Assembly: GCA_963712065.1 (NCBI GenBank)
Contig: CAVQGM010000002.1
Coordinates: forward strand, 620,001 to 684,000
DNA length: 64,000 bases
Direction: 5' to 3'
From: CAVQGM01 sp963712065
Lineage (GTDB): Bacteria; Actinomycetota; Acidimicrobiia; Acidimicrobiales; Acidimicrobilacustridaceae
Position 1 is the stretch's first letter. The number at the start of each line of letters is the position of its first letter. Under the pieces are notes generated by a model. It did no database searches and had not been told where the DNA came from. It saw nothing but the letters and a program-made list of their open reading frames with translations. Position numbers and translations under genes: made by a program. Positions 7,283 through 15,805 of the stretch are shown here, piece after piece.

Positions 7283-9061
7283 TCAGGCGGTGGTGCTCGA
7301 CCGGTCGTAGGCGGCGAGGAGCCCGTCGGCGTCCTCGAAGAACGAGTTCGCACCGAGCTCTTCGGTCAGCCCGTACCGGTCGAGCTGCCTGCGGACCGAC
7401 GGCATGACCTCGACGAACACCAGCTTCACGTGGTGCTCGTCGAGCTGGCGTGCGACCTGACGGATGGTGTCGCCGCCGGTCATGTCGATGTCGGGCATGG
7501 CGGCGGCGTCGATGCAGAACCACGAGAGCGGCGGCGCGTCGGGGTCGGCGACGAAGGCGGTCACGTCCTCGAGGAAGTGGTTGGCGTTGGCGTAGTAGAG
7601 GTTGGACGCGAACCGGTAGACGACCAACCCGGGTCGGCTGCGCGCATCCGGGGTCGGCGGCACCGAGTGCCAGGTCCCGAGGGATGCCGTCGCCGCTGCG
7701 GTGGGCGTCGAGGCGTCAGCCGCCCTGGCCGTGGTGTCGCCGTCACCTTCCACGAGGACGGCGGTGGCCGGGCGGTAGGAGCGGCGGAGGTGGTCGATGA
7801 TCGACAGGACGATGGCGAGCACGATGCCCTGCTCGACGCCGACGAGCACCACGGTGAGCGCAGTGAGCGCGGCCACGACGAACTCGCCCGGACGCTCTCG
7901 GAGGATCTTGCGCATGCCGCCGATGTCGACCAGCTCGATGCCGATGAGGAACACGACGGCGGCGAGCACGGCGTTGGGCATGTACTGCAGTGGCTTGGTG
8001 AGGAAGAGCAGGACGATCAGCACGATCGCACCCGTGGTGATCTGGGCGAGCTGGGAGCGTCCCCCGGCGCTGTCGACCATCTGGGTCTTGGTGGGACTGC
8101 CGTTCACGACGAACGTGCCCGAGAGTCCGGCGGCGACGTTGGCGGCGGCCAGGCCGTCGAGGTCGACGTTCTCGTCGAAGGCATCGTCGTACCTGGCGGC
8201 GTAGGCGCGCGACGTCGCTGCGCTCTGGGCCAGGATCAGCACGAAGATCGAGGCCGCGGTGGGGACGAGCGAGCCCATGTCCGACCACGAGACGTCGGGC
8301 AGGCCGAACGAGGGGAGCCCGCCCGGCACCGGCCCGAGTGTGGAGACGCCGTGGTCGGCGAGGTCCCAGTGCCAGCTGACGATGATGGCGCCGAGCACGG
8401 CGATGAGCGCGCCCGGCACCGCCTTGGTCACGAACTTCGCCCCGAGGATCACGACGATGACGCCGGCGGAGACGGCGACGGTCGTCCAGCTGATGTCGCC
8501 GAGGTCCTCGAGGGTGCTGATCAGCTTGCCGATGGTGTTGGTGAAGTCGACGTCGCCGACGGTGATGCCCTTGCCCTCAGGGATGCCGAGCAGTCCGCCG
8601 ACCTGGCCGCAGGCGACCTGGATGCCGACGCCGGTGAGGAACCCGACGAGGACGGTGCGGGACAGGAAGTCGGCGAGGAACCCGAGCTTGACGAGCCGGG
8701 CGAGGAGCAGGAGGCCGCCGGCCATGAGGGCGAGCAGGCCGGCGAGGGCGACGTACTCGGAGGACCCCGTCGCGGCCATGCCGGCGAGGCCGGCGGCGAG
8801 GACGGCGGCGGTCGCCGAGTCGGCCCCCACGACGAGGTGGCGGGACGAACCCAGCAGGGCGAAGACCACGATGGGGACGAGGATCGTGTAGAGGCCGGTG
8901 ATCACCGGCATGCCGGCGATGGTGGCGTAGCCCATCACCTCGGGGATGGCGAGCGCGGCGAGGGTGACCCCGGCCAGCACCTCGAAGCCGACGCGTGACC
9001 GGTCGACGGGCAGCACCCCCTGCAGCACCGGGAACCGCTTCGCCTTCGATCTCTCGGACAT
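7283..9061 (-). CDS. SulP family anion transporter with STAS domain
   Basis: A 592-residue inner-membrane transporter of the SLC26/SulP family, which moves sulfate, bicarbonate or other anions. The N-terminal 430 or so residues are hydrophobic, with GVTLAALAIPEVMGYATIAG and GLYTILVPIVVFALLGSSRH characteristic of SulP transmembrane segments 1-3. AANVAAGLSGTFVVNGSPTKTQMVDSAGGRSQLA is the conserved mid-membrane region. A cytoplasmic STAS domain follows (LVVYRFASNLYYANANHFLEDV to the end). ATG 9061 is preceded by a strong AGGAGG, which excludes the longer frame to 9313. It converges on metB; the sulfur-assimilation neighbour makes sulfate plausible but unproven. Confidence 0.92.
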   Translation of the reverse strand: MSERSKAKRFPVLQGVLPVDRSRVGFEVLAGVTLAALAIPEVMGYATIAGMPVITGLYTILVPIVVFALLGSSRHLVVGADSATAAVLAAGLAGMAATGSSEYVALAGLLALMAGGLLLLARLVKLGFLADFLSRTVLVGFLTGVGIQVACGQVGGLLGIPEGKGITVGDVDFTNTIGKLISTLEDLGDISWTTVAVSAGVIVVILGAKFVTKAVPGALIAVLGAIIVSWHWDLADHGVSTLGPVPGGLPSFGLPDVSWSDMGSLVPTAASIFVLILAQSAATSRAYAARYDDAFDENVDLDGLAAANVAAGLSGTFVVNGSPTKTQMVDSAGGRSQLAQITTGAIVLIVLLFLTKPLQYMPNAVLAAVVFLIGIELVDIGGMRKILRERPGEFVVAALTALTVVLVGVEQGIVLAIVLSIIDHLRRSYRPATAVLVEGDGDTTARAADASTPTAAATASLGTWHSVPPTPDARSRPGLVVYRFASNLYYANANHFLEDVTAFVADPDAPPLSWFCIDAAAMPDIDMTGGDTIRQVARQLDEHHVKLVFVEVMPSVRRQLDRYGLTEELGANSFFEDADGLLAAYDRSSTTA

Positions 9062-9239
9062 CGCGCCTCCTCCGCCGGACTGCCCGATCGCCCGGACTCC
9101 CGTTCGCACCCTAAGCCGGAGGATCCCTTCGGTTGCTCCACCGATGTGGGTGATCCGCGATCGGGGCTCGACCCTAGGATCCGTGACGTGTCGGACGTAC
9201 CGGTGGCCGCTCGGGGCCAGGCCAGCCGTCTCGCCGGCC

Positions 9240-10502
9240 ATGCCGACCGCCCGTCCGGCGAGCGCACCCGACGGGTTCCACGTCCTGGCCAAGCCCACCG
9301 GGGCGATCTGCAACCTCGACTGCGAGTACTGCTTCTTCCTCTCGAAGGAGGCGCTCTACCCCGGCGACCGGTTCCGGATGGCCGACGACCTGCTCGAGAC
9401 CTACATCCGCCAGCTCCTGGAGTCGCAGCGGGTGCCGGAGGTGACCATCGCCTGGCAGGGCGGCGAGCCCACCCTCATGGGCGTCGACTTCTTCCGGCGG
9501 GCGGTCGACCTGGCCGAGCGGCATCGGCGTCCCGGCCAGGTGGTCCGCCACACGATCCAGACCAACGCCACGCTGCTCACCGACGAGTGGTGCGAGCTGC
9601 TGCGCGCCCACGACTTCCTCGTCGGGGTCAGCATCGACGGGCCCCGGGAGCTGCACGACCGCTACCGGGTCGACAAGAAGGGCAAGCCGACCTTCGACAA
9701 GGTCATGGGCGGCCTCGAGCTGCTGCGGAAGCACGGCGTCGAGTGGAACGTGCTGGCCACGGTCAACGCCGCCAACCAGGACCATCCCCTCGATGTGTAC
9801 CGCTTCTTCCGTGACGATCTCGGCGCCCGGTTCATCCAGCTGATCCCGATCGTCGAACGTGACAACGACACCGGGTTCCAGGAGGGCGACCGGGTCACCG
9901 ACCGCTCGGTCGACCCGGAGGCGTGGGGTCGGTTCCTGATCGCCGTCTTCGACGAGTGGGTTCGCCACGACGTCGGAGCGGTGTTCGTCTCGCACTTCGA
10001 TGCCGCGCTGGCGTCGTGGGTCGGCGTTGCGCCGGCCATGTGCGTGTTCAACGAGACCTGCGGCGACGCCGTGGCCCTCGAGCACAACGGCGACCTCTAC
10101 TCGTGCGACCACTTCGTCGAGCCGGCGCACCTCGTGGGCAACATCACCCGCACCCACCTGGTCGAGCTGCTCGCCTCGCCGCAGCAACGAGCCTTCGGCA
10201 CCGCCAAGCGAGACACCCTGCCCCGACAGTGCCGCGAGTGCGACGTGCGCTTCGCGTGCCACGGCGAGTGCCCCAAGAACCGCTTCCTGGTCACCGCCGA
10301 CGGCGAGCCCGGCCTCAACTACCTGTGCGCCGGCTACCTCTCGTTCTTCCACCACGTCGACGGACCGATGCGGCTGATGGCCGACCTGTTGCGCGGGGGT
10401 CGGTACGCCGACGAGATCATGGCCGTCTTCACCGAGGCAGGGCGCAACGACCCGTGCCCGTGTGGGAGCGGCCTGAAGGCCAAGCGGTGCCACCAACGAT
10501 GA
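9240..10502 (+). CDS. radical SAM protein, anaerobic sulfatase maturase-like (SPASM), with SEC-C tail
   Basis: A 420-residue radical SAM enzyme. The cluster motif is CNLDCEYC (C24, C28, C31), followed by AWQGGEPTLMG and TIQTNATLLTDEW. The C-terminal SPASM region (CGDAVALEHNGDLYSCDHF, then CRECDVRFACHGECPKNRF) is that of anaerobic sulfatase-maturating enzymes, which oxidise an active-site Cys or Ser to formylglycine. The last 20 residues form a SEC-C zinc motif (NDPCPCGSGLKAKRC), unusual as a tail here. ATG 9240 is chosen; an in-frame GTG at 9183 is possible. No sulfatase gene is in the window, so the substrate is unknown. It is divergent from the SulP gene. Confidence 0.88.
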   Translation: MPTARPASAPDGFHVLAKPTGAICNLDCEYCFFLSKEALYPGDRFRMADDLLETYIRQLLESQRVPEVTIAWQGGEPTLMGVDFFRRAVDLAERHRRPGQVVRHTIQTNATLLTDEWCELLRAHDFLVGVSIDGPRELHDRYRVDKKGKPTFDKVMGGLELLRKHGVEWNVLATVNAANQDHPLDVYRFFRDDLGARFIQLIPIVERDNDTGFQEGDRVTDRSVDPEAWGRFLIAVFDEWVRHDVGAVFVSHFDAALASWVGVAPAMCVFNETCGDAVALEHNGDLYSCDHFVEPAHLVGNITRTHLVELLASPQQRAFGTAKRDTLPRQCRECDVRFACHGECPKNRFLVTADGEPGLNYLCAGYLSFFHHVDGPMRLMADLLRGGRYADEIMAVFTEAGRNDPCPCGSGLKAKRCHQR

Positions 10503-10526
10503 GACGCGTGTGCGAGAGTGCGAGCG

Positions 10527-12149
10527 ATGCCGGGCTCCAGTGACATCGGTTCGACTCCGGCGGCCGGGGCCGCACCCCCCGATCCCGGGTCGGGCCCGGC
10601 GCGCGGGTCACTCGTGCTGCTGGCCCTGATCCTCGTCGCCGCCGTCGCCAACCTGAACCTGGCCGTCGCCAACGTCGCCCTGCCCGACATCGGCAAGGCG
10701 TTCGACGCCTCGCAGACGGCGCTGAACCTGGTGGCGGTGGGGTACTCGCTGGGCCTGGCCGCCTCGGTGCTGTGGTTGGGCGCCCTCGGCGACCGCTACG
10801 GCCGCAAGCTGATGCTGCTCCTCGGTGTGGGCCTCAGCATCCCGGCGTGCATCCTGGCCGCCTGGGCGCCGTCGATCGAGGTGCTGATCGGGGCCCGGAT
10901 CCTCGGCGGCCTGTCGGCCGGCATGGCCTACCCGACGACCCTGGCCCTGATCACCGCCCTGTGGAGCGGGGCGGCGCGCACGCGATCCATCGCTCTGTGG
11001 TCGGCCCTCGGTGGGGCCATCTCCTCCCTCGGGCCCCTCGTCGCCGGGGTCCTGCTCGAGCACTACTGGTGGGGCTCGGTGTTCGTGGTGACGCTGCCCC
11101 TCGCCGCCGTGGCCCTGGTGATGGCGGTGGTGCTGGTGCCGGCCCACGTCCACGAGACCACCGACCCCGTCGACAACCTGGGAGGCGTCCTGTCGGCGTT
11201 GATGATCGGCGCCCTCATCCTTGCCATCAACTTCCTGCCGGTGCCCGGCGAGACCACGGTGGTGCTCAGCCTCTTCGTCGTGGCCGCCGCCGCCCTGGTG
11301 GCCTTCGTGGCGCGCCAGCGCCGAGCCCGAGATCCCCTGTACGACCTCCACGTCGCCGCCCGCCCGACGTTCTGGGTGGCCGCGGTGGCCGGCATCATCG
11401 TGTTCGGCTCGCTGATGGGCGCCATGTTCATCGGGCAGCAGTTCCTGCAGAACGTGCTCGACTACTCGACCCGCGACGCCGGCCTGGCCATCATGCCGGC
11501 CGCGGTGTGCATGGTCATCGCAGCACCTCGATCGGCCAAGCTGGTCGAGGCCCGGGGCGCCCGGTTCACGCTCCTGTTCGGCTACGTGTTCGTCCTTCTC
11601 GGCTTCCTCACCATGCTCTTCCTGTGGGACGAGGGCATCCCGTACTGGGAGGTCGGGCTGGCCTACGCCTTCGTCGGGCTCGGCGTCGGCCTGGCCGGCA
11701 CGCCCGCGTCCCGCTCGCTCACGGGCTCGGTGCCGGTGACCCGCGCCGGGATGGCCTCGGGCACCGCCGACCTCCAGCGCGACCTCGGCGGCGCCATCAT
11801 GCAGTCTCTCCTCGGCGCCCTGCTCACCGCCGGCTACGCCAGCGCGGTGAACCAGCTCATCGCGTCGTCACCGGAGTCGAGCCAGATCACCGACCAGGTG
11901 CAGAGCGAGCTCACCAAGTCGTTCTCCAGCGCCGCCAACACCGCCGCCCAGTACCCGCAGTACAGCCAGCAGATCATCGCCGGCGCGCAGCAGTCGTTCA
12001 TCGACGGACAGAAGTGGGCCTACACGGCGGGCATCGTGGCCGTGCTCGGAGGGGCCGCCCTCGTGGCCCTCGCCTTCCCGAAGCGGGACGAGGAACGCGC
12101 CCTGCTCGCGTCCTACCAGCAGGCCGACGCCGTCGGCATCGCCGACTGA
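10527..12149 (+). CDS. MFS transporter, DHA2 (14-helix drug exporter) type
   Basis: A 540-residue major facilitator with about 14 hydrophobic segments, in line with the DHA2 proton-drug antiporter group. Motif A is recognisable as GALGDRYGRKLMLLLG after helix 2, and ILGGLSAGMAYPTTLAL matches helix 4. A polar Gln/Ser-rich stretch of about 60 residues (AVNQLIASSPESSQITDQVQ onward) precedes the last helix, as in EmrB/QacA-like actinobacterial exporters. ATG 10527 is preferred; GTG 10518 would add three residues. It lies 24 bp after the radical SAM gene on the same strand and may be co-transcribed. Substrate unknown. Confidence 0.9.
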   Translation: MPGSSDIGSTPAAGAAPPDPGSGPARGSLVLLALILVAAVANLNLAVANVALPDIGKAFDASQTALNLVAVGYSLGLAASVLWLGALGDRYGRKLMLLLGVGLSIPACILAAWAPSIEVLIGARILGGLSAGMAYPTTLALITALWSGAARTRSIALWSALGGAISSLGPLVAGVLLEHYWWGSVFVVTLPLAAVALVMAVVLVPAHVHETTDPVDNLGGVLSALMIGALILAINFLPVPGETTVVLSLFVVAAAALVAFVARQRRARDPLYDLHVAARPTFWVAAVAGIIVFGSLMGAMFIGQQFLQNVLDYSTRDAGLAIMPAAVCMVIAAPRSAKLVEARGARFTLLFGYVFVLLGFLTMLFLWDEGIPYWEVGLAYAFVGLGVGLAGTPASRSLTGSVPVTRAGMASGTADLQRDLGGAIMQSLLGALLTAGYASAVNQLIASSPESSQITDQVQSELTKSFSSAANTAAQYPQYSQQIIAGAQQSFIDGQKWAYTAGIVAVLGGAALVALAFPKRDEERALLASYQQADAVGIAD

Positions 12150-12174
12150 TCGGCCGACGAGGGACCCGGGCGCG

Positions 12175-12969
12175 TTGAGCAGGCCTCACCCGTCAGGGGT
12201 GCCACGCGCCCGTCTCGGCCGCGTGTGGTGGACGGACGTCTTCTTCATCATCGGGTCGGCCTGCTTCGCGGTCGCATCGGTCCCGGGGATCGCTTCGGCA
12301 GTGGGACCGGGGCCGGTCGGCGTCACCTACTTCGTCGGCTCTGTGTTCTTCACCTCGGCCGGGTTCCTCCAGTACCAGTCGTCGGTCGCCGACGGTCCGC
12401 GGGTGGGTGGCCGGCGGGTGCTGGCCTGGCTTCCCCACGACGCGGACTCGTGGGCGTCGCTCATCCAGTTCGCCGGCACGCTGTGGTTCAACGTCAACAC
12501 CTTCGACGCCATGCAGGGGGGTCTGTCGACCAAGCAGGAGGACCTCCGGATCTGGACCCCGGACTTCGTCGGCTCGATCTGCTTCCTCGTGGCCAGCGGC
12601 ATCGCCTGGTGGACGGTCGCCCGGCCCTGGCGTGACCCCGAGGGTGACATCCCGCTCGAGACCGCACTCCTGAACCTGGTCGGCTCGCTGCTGTTCATGG
12701 CCGCCGCCCTCGCCGCGTTCGTCCGCCCGTCCACCACCGAGATGGTCGACGCCACGACCGCCAACTCGGGGACGCTCCTCGGTGCCCTCTGCTTCCTCGG
12801 CGCTGCGTGGCTGGACGCCCGCCGCGGGGAGACGCCCGTCGACTCCGTCTCCGGTCGCGATCCGACGGACGCGCCGATGCCCGATCCCCGTTCGGGGACC
12901 GGGCATCGGCACGGAGCGGAACCGTCGACTACCGGACGAGGGCGTGCTCGGGGAGCGCCTCGGGGGTGA
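12175..12969 (+). CDS. small multi-pass membrane protein (YrhK-like repeats)
   Basis: A 264-residue protein with about six hydrophobic segments of a repeated type: FFIIGSACFAVASVPG, YFVGSVFFTSAGFLQY, QFAGTLWFNVNTF, DFVGSICFLVASGIAWW, NLVGSLLFMAAALAAFV and GTLLGALCFLGAAWL. The recurring (F/L)xGSxxF pattern resembles the YrhK-like membrane domain; no function is established for it. The first possible start is TTG 12175, with GTG 12199 the alternative. The last 45 or so residues are polar and are partly encoded by a hairpin that also serves as terminator for the converging gene, so this tail may be poorly conserved. Confidence 0.65.
   Translation: MSRPHPSGVPRARLGRVWWTDVFFIIGSACFAVASVPGIASAVGPGPVGVTYFVGSVFFTSAGFLQYQSSVADGPRVGGRRVLAWLPHDADSWASLIQFAGTLWFNVNTFDAMQGGLSTKQEDLRIWTPDFVGSICFLVASGIAWWTVARPWRDPEGDIPLETALLNLVGSLLFMAAALAAFVRPSTTEMVDATTANSGTLLGALCFLGAAWLDARRGETPVDSVSGRDPTDAPMPDPRSGTGHRHGAEPSTTGRGRARGAPRG
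12874..12909. terminator. long near-perfect hairpin between converging genes
   Basis: CCGATGCCCGATCCCC (12874-12889) and GGGGACCGGGCATCGG (12894-12909) form a 16-bp stem with one mismatch and a 4-nt loop. For the minus-strand LLM oxidoreductase (stop at 12929) it begins 20 bp past the stop, an ideal terminator position. On the plus strand it lies inside the 3' end of the membrane-protein ORF. Confidence 0.6.
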
Positions 12970-14128
12970 TGTCGGGCGGCGGGTTGTTGAACATCGGGTA
13001 CTTGGGCTGGGCCTGCTGGCGGTACCGGGTGGTCGAGTGCACCGGATCCTCGTCGAACTGGGGGATCACCTTCGAGCCGAACAGCTCGATGATCTCGAGC
13101 GTCTCGTCGTGGCCGACGCCGTCGGCCGGGAGGCCGAAGACGACCTGGTCGCAGCCGACCGTCTGGTACTTCTCGACCTGCTCGGCGACCTCGTCGGGGT
13201 TGCCGCACAGCATCATGCCGGCCTCGATGACCTGGTCGAGGACCTCCTCGCTCGGGATCGCCGGCGGGTGGGCCGGCCAGGTGAACGAGCCCTCGCGCTT
13301 CGGCATCGTGTCGTGGTACAGGGCGACCATCGTGTACTGGTAGCCGCGGCCCTTGCCCATGGCGATGGCCCGCGCCTTGTCCCGGTCCTCGAGGCAGATG
13401 ACGGCGTTGGTCATCATGATGTTGTCGTTCTTGTACTGCCCCAGCGGCTCGGTGCAGTTGGCCACCGCCTCCTTGTAGGTGTCGACCCGGCCCTTCATGT
13501 TGAAGATCGGCTCGAAGTTGAAGGCGATGGCGCCGATGCCGAGCTCGCCGGCCTTGGCGAACGTGGGCGGGTTGCCACAGGCGACCCAGATCGGCGGGTG
13601 CCCGATGCCGTAGGGCTTGGGCAGCACGTTGTGCGGCGTGGGAACGGTGAACGAGGTGCCCTCGTACTGGTAGTCCTTCTGCTCCCACATGCGGGGGATC
13701 TCGCGGACCGCCTCTTCCCACTCGGCCTTGGTGGAGTCCTTGTCGAGGATGTTGAACGAGGCGATCTCGTGGCTGCCGGCGCCACGGCCCGTTCCCCACT
13801 CGTAGCGGTTGCCGGTGACGTGGTCGAGCATCGCCACCCGCTCGGCGTTGCGCACCGGGTGGTTGACGCGTGGCGACAGGTTCATGATCGCAGAGCCCAT
13901 GTGGATCCGGTCCGTGGCGCGGGCCACGTACGGCATCACGACCTCGGGAGCCGACATGTGGCTGTACTCGGTGAGGGCGTGGTGCTCGCCGAACCAGGCG
14001 TACTTCCAGTTGTGCTTGTCGGCGAGGACGGCGTACTCGATCTCGCGCATGAGCAAGGTGTGCTCGAGCTCCGAGTCGTGAGCCGCCGGGCCGGGCATGT
14101 AGCCGTTGAAGAAGACGCCGAACTCCAC
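12929..14128 (-). CDS. LLM class flavin-dependent oxidoreductase (luciferase-like monooxygenase)
   Basis: A 399-residue TIM-barrel flavin enzyme of the bacterial luciferase superfamily, probably using FMNH2 or F420H2 to oxidise a small organic substrate. The start VEFGVFFNGYMPG is typical of the alkanal-monooxygenase-like branch. YAWFGEHHALTEYSHMSAPEV and GSAIMNLSPRVNHPVRNAERVAMLDHVTGNRYEWGTGRGA are conserved barrel segments, and PPIWVACGNPPTFAKAGELGIG is the flavin-side region. GTG 14128 has AGGAGG upstream, so the longer open frame to 15019 is excluded. It is divergent from a TetR regulator, which is its likely repressor. Substrate not predictable. Confidence 0.9.
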   Translation of the reverse strand: MEFGVFFNGYMPGPAAHDSELEHTLLMREIEYAVLADKHNWKYAWFGEHHALTEYSHMSAPEVVMPYVARATDRIHMGSAIMNLSPRVNHPVRNAERVAMLDHVTGNRYEWGTGRGAGSHEIASFNILDKDSTKAEWEEAVREIPRMWEQKDYQYEGTSFTVPTPHNVLPKPYGIGHPPIWVACGNPPTFAKAGELGIGAIAFNFEPIFNMKGRVDTYKEAVANCTEPLGQYKNDNIMMTNAVICLEDRDKARAIAMGKGRGYQYTMVALYHDTMPKREGSFTWPAHPPAIPSEEVLDQVIEAGMMLCGNPDEVAEQVEKYQTVGCDQVVFGLPADGVGHDETLEIIELFGSKVIPQFDEDPVHSTTRYRQQAQPKYPMFNNPPPDITPEALPEHALVR

Positions 14129-14198
14129 CTGTTGCCTCCTGGGCGATCGCTCCGGAGGTGCCGATCGACCCCCGTGACCGGCAGGGTAGGGCAACCAT

Positions 14199-14225
14199 CG
14201 ATCAGGTGCAATGATCAAGTGATCG
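14199..14225. promoter_or_regulatory. candidate TetR operator in the LLM/TetR divergent region
   Basis: CGATCA at 14199-14204 and TGATCG at 14220-14225 are inverted arms around 15 bp. GATCAGGTG and GATCAAGTG also repeat directly 13 bp apart within it. The site lies between the divergent LLM oxidoreductase (start 14128) and the TetR gene (14273), in a notably AT-richer patch, as expected of an autoregulatory operator. Inference only. Confidence 0.4.
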
Positions 14226-14272
14226 AAGTAAATGCTCGACATGGGCCGTCGCCCCCGGCAAGATCGTCGTCC

Positions 14273-14947
14273 ATGGTTCGGGGATCGGCATCGGCGGCTC
14301 CTCGGTCGCGTCAGGGCGAGTCCCGGCGGGCCGACGGCGAGCGCACCCGTGACCAGCTCATGGACGCCGCCGAGGAGCTGTTCGCCCGTCGGGGCGTCGA
14401 GGGCGTCTCGATCCGGTCGGTCAACACCGCCGCCGGGCTGGCCGCCGCCTCGGTGCACTACCACTTCGGGGACAAGGACGGGCTGCTCGAACAGGTCATC
14501 GCCCGCCGTGGCGGCGCCGTCGTCGCCCGCCAGGCCGAGCTGTTGGCCGCGCTCGAGGCGGCCGGGGACCGACCCGACCCCGAGTCCGCGGTCCGCGTGC
14601 TCGCCGAGCCGCTGTTCGAGCTGCTGCGGCGGGAGCCGGTGGGTGGGGCCCGCTGGATCACGATCGTCGCCAACCTCGTGGCCGGCGACGACGAGCGGGT
14701 CTACCGCATCGGCTTCGGGCCCGGCTCGGTGCAGGAGCGCATCAACGCCACCGTGGCCGCCGCCTTCCCGCTCCAGGCGCCCGACGTGGTGGCCGAGCGC
14801 TGGCTCATGGCCAGCACGAGCCTCCTGCAGCTGATCGCCGATTCCGCGGACCGCCTGAGCGCCGACGACGAGACCACGGCCCGGGCGGCGTTCGACGTGA
14901 TCGTCGGCTTCGTCGCCCACGGCCTCGACGGCGTCTGCCGCACCTGA
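14273..14947 (+). CDS. TetR/AcrR family transcriptional regulator
   Basis: A 224-residue repressor-type regulator. The N-terminal HTH spans about residues 25-70: RTRDQLMDAAEELFARRGVEGVSIRSVNTAAGLAAASVHYHFGDKDGLLEQV, with the recognition helix ending in the family's typical HYHFGDKDGL. The remainder is helical and would bind a ligand and dimerise; the ligand is unknown. ATG 14273 gives family length. It is transcribed away from the LLM flavin oxidoreductase with 144 bp between the starts, a usual arrangement for local repression. Confidence 0.88.
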   Translation: MVRGSASAAPRSRQGESRRADGERTRDQLMDAAEELFARRGVEGVSIRSVNTAAGLAAASVHYHFGDKDGLLEQVIARRGGAVVARQAELLAALEAAGDRPDPESAVRVLAEPLFELLRREPVGGARWITIVANLVAGDDERVYRIGFGPGSVQERINATVAAAFPLQAPDVVAERWLMASTSLLQLIADSADRLSADDETTARAAFDVIVGFVAHGLDGVCRT

Positions 14948-15067
14948 CCCTCCTCGTCGCCGTCCGGTGGCGGGCCCTTCGTCCTGGCTGGCGCGGGCGG
15001 CTGCCCATCCGGACCCCACCTCTCGTGCTTCGGTCCTGCGGCCCCGGCACGGCGGGCGCCGAGGGGA

Positions 15068-15805
15068 TCAGCGCGCCACGATCCACGCCACCGTGAAGGT
15101 GACCCCGTTGACGGCCAGGTGGGCGACCACGGGCGCGACGAGGCTGCCGGCGCGGAGGCGCAGCCAGCACAACACCATCCCGGCGGCCCCGGTGGCCAGG
15201 ACCGTGCCGACGAGGACCAGGGCCAGGCCGGGACCGCCGGTGGCGAGGTCGCCGAGGGCGTCGTTGGCGTCGGTGGCGCTGAGCGTCGGCAGGACGTGCC
15301 AGAGGCCGAACAGCACCGACGACGACGCGGCGGCGCGCCGTGTCGACGTGCGTCGCGCGAACAGGCCGAGCAGGCTCCCGCGGAAGGCCAGCTCCTCGAG
15401 CAGCACGGTGCCGAACGGGATCGACACGCCCACCTCGAACGCCAGGCTCCCCGGGCCGACGTCGACGCGGGAGTCGTCGAGTGCCGGCCGCATTGCGGGG
15501 ACGAGGGCGACGACCACGAGGGCGGCGACGACGACGACGAGCACGCCGGCGCCGGCGCGCACGCCGGCGCCGATCCGGTCCCGCCGCAGCCCGAGCTCGT
15601 CGGCACCCATGCCGGCCCACCACGCGATCATCGCCACCGCGCCGGCGGCGGCGACGTTGGCCCCGAGTTGGGCGCCGTCCGGGACGACCCGGTTGCGGGC
15701 CACGTTGAACAGCACCAACCCGCCGATGGTCAGGACCAGGGCCGGGACGGTGCGGTCGGGCGTGCCCGCCGAGGTGACCGCCGGCGAGCCCGTCCCCGGG
15801 CTCAC
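15068..15805 (-). CDS. CPBP family intramembrane metalloprotease (Abi/Rce1-like)
   Basis: A 245-residue protein with about seven hydrophobic segments. The three CPBP motifs are present: LLEELAFRGSLLGLF (EExxxR), SVLFGLWHVLPTL (FxxxH) and VAPVVAHLAVNGVTF (HxxxN). Family members cleave peptides in the membrane or act in bacteriocin immunity; the substrate here is unknown. GTG 15805 overlaps the stop of the alpha/beta-hydrolase gene by 4 bp (GTGA), implying coupled translation. The apparent frame of more than 1300 residues running back to 19135 is antisense to other genes and not real. Confidence 0.85.
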   Translation of the reverse strand: MSPGTGSPAVTSAGTPDRTVPALVLTIGGLVLFNVARNRVVPDGAQLGANVAAAGAVAMIAWWAGMGADELGLRRDRIGAGVRAGAGVLVVVVAALVVVALVPAMRPALDDSRVDVGPGSLAFEVGVSIPFGTVLLEELAFRGSLLGLFARRTSTRRAAASSSVLFGLWHVLPTLSATDANDALGDLATGGPGLALVLVGTVLATGAAGMVLCWLRLRAGSLVAPVVAHLAVNGVTFTVAWIVAR

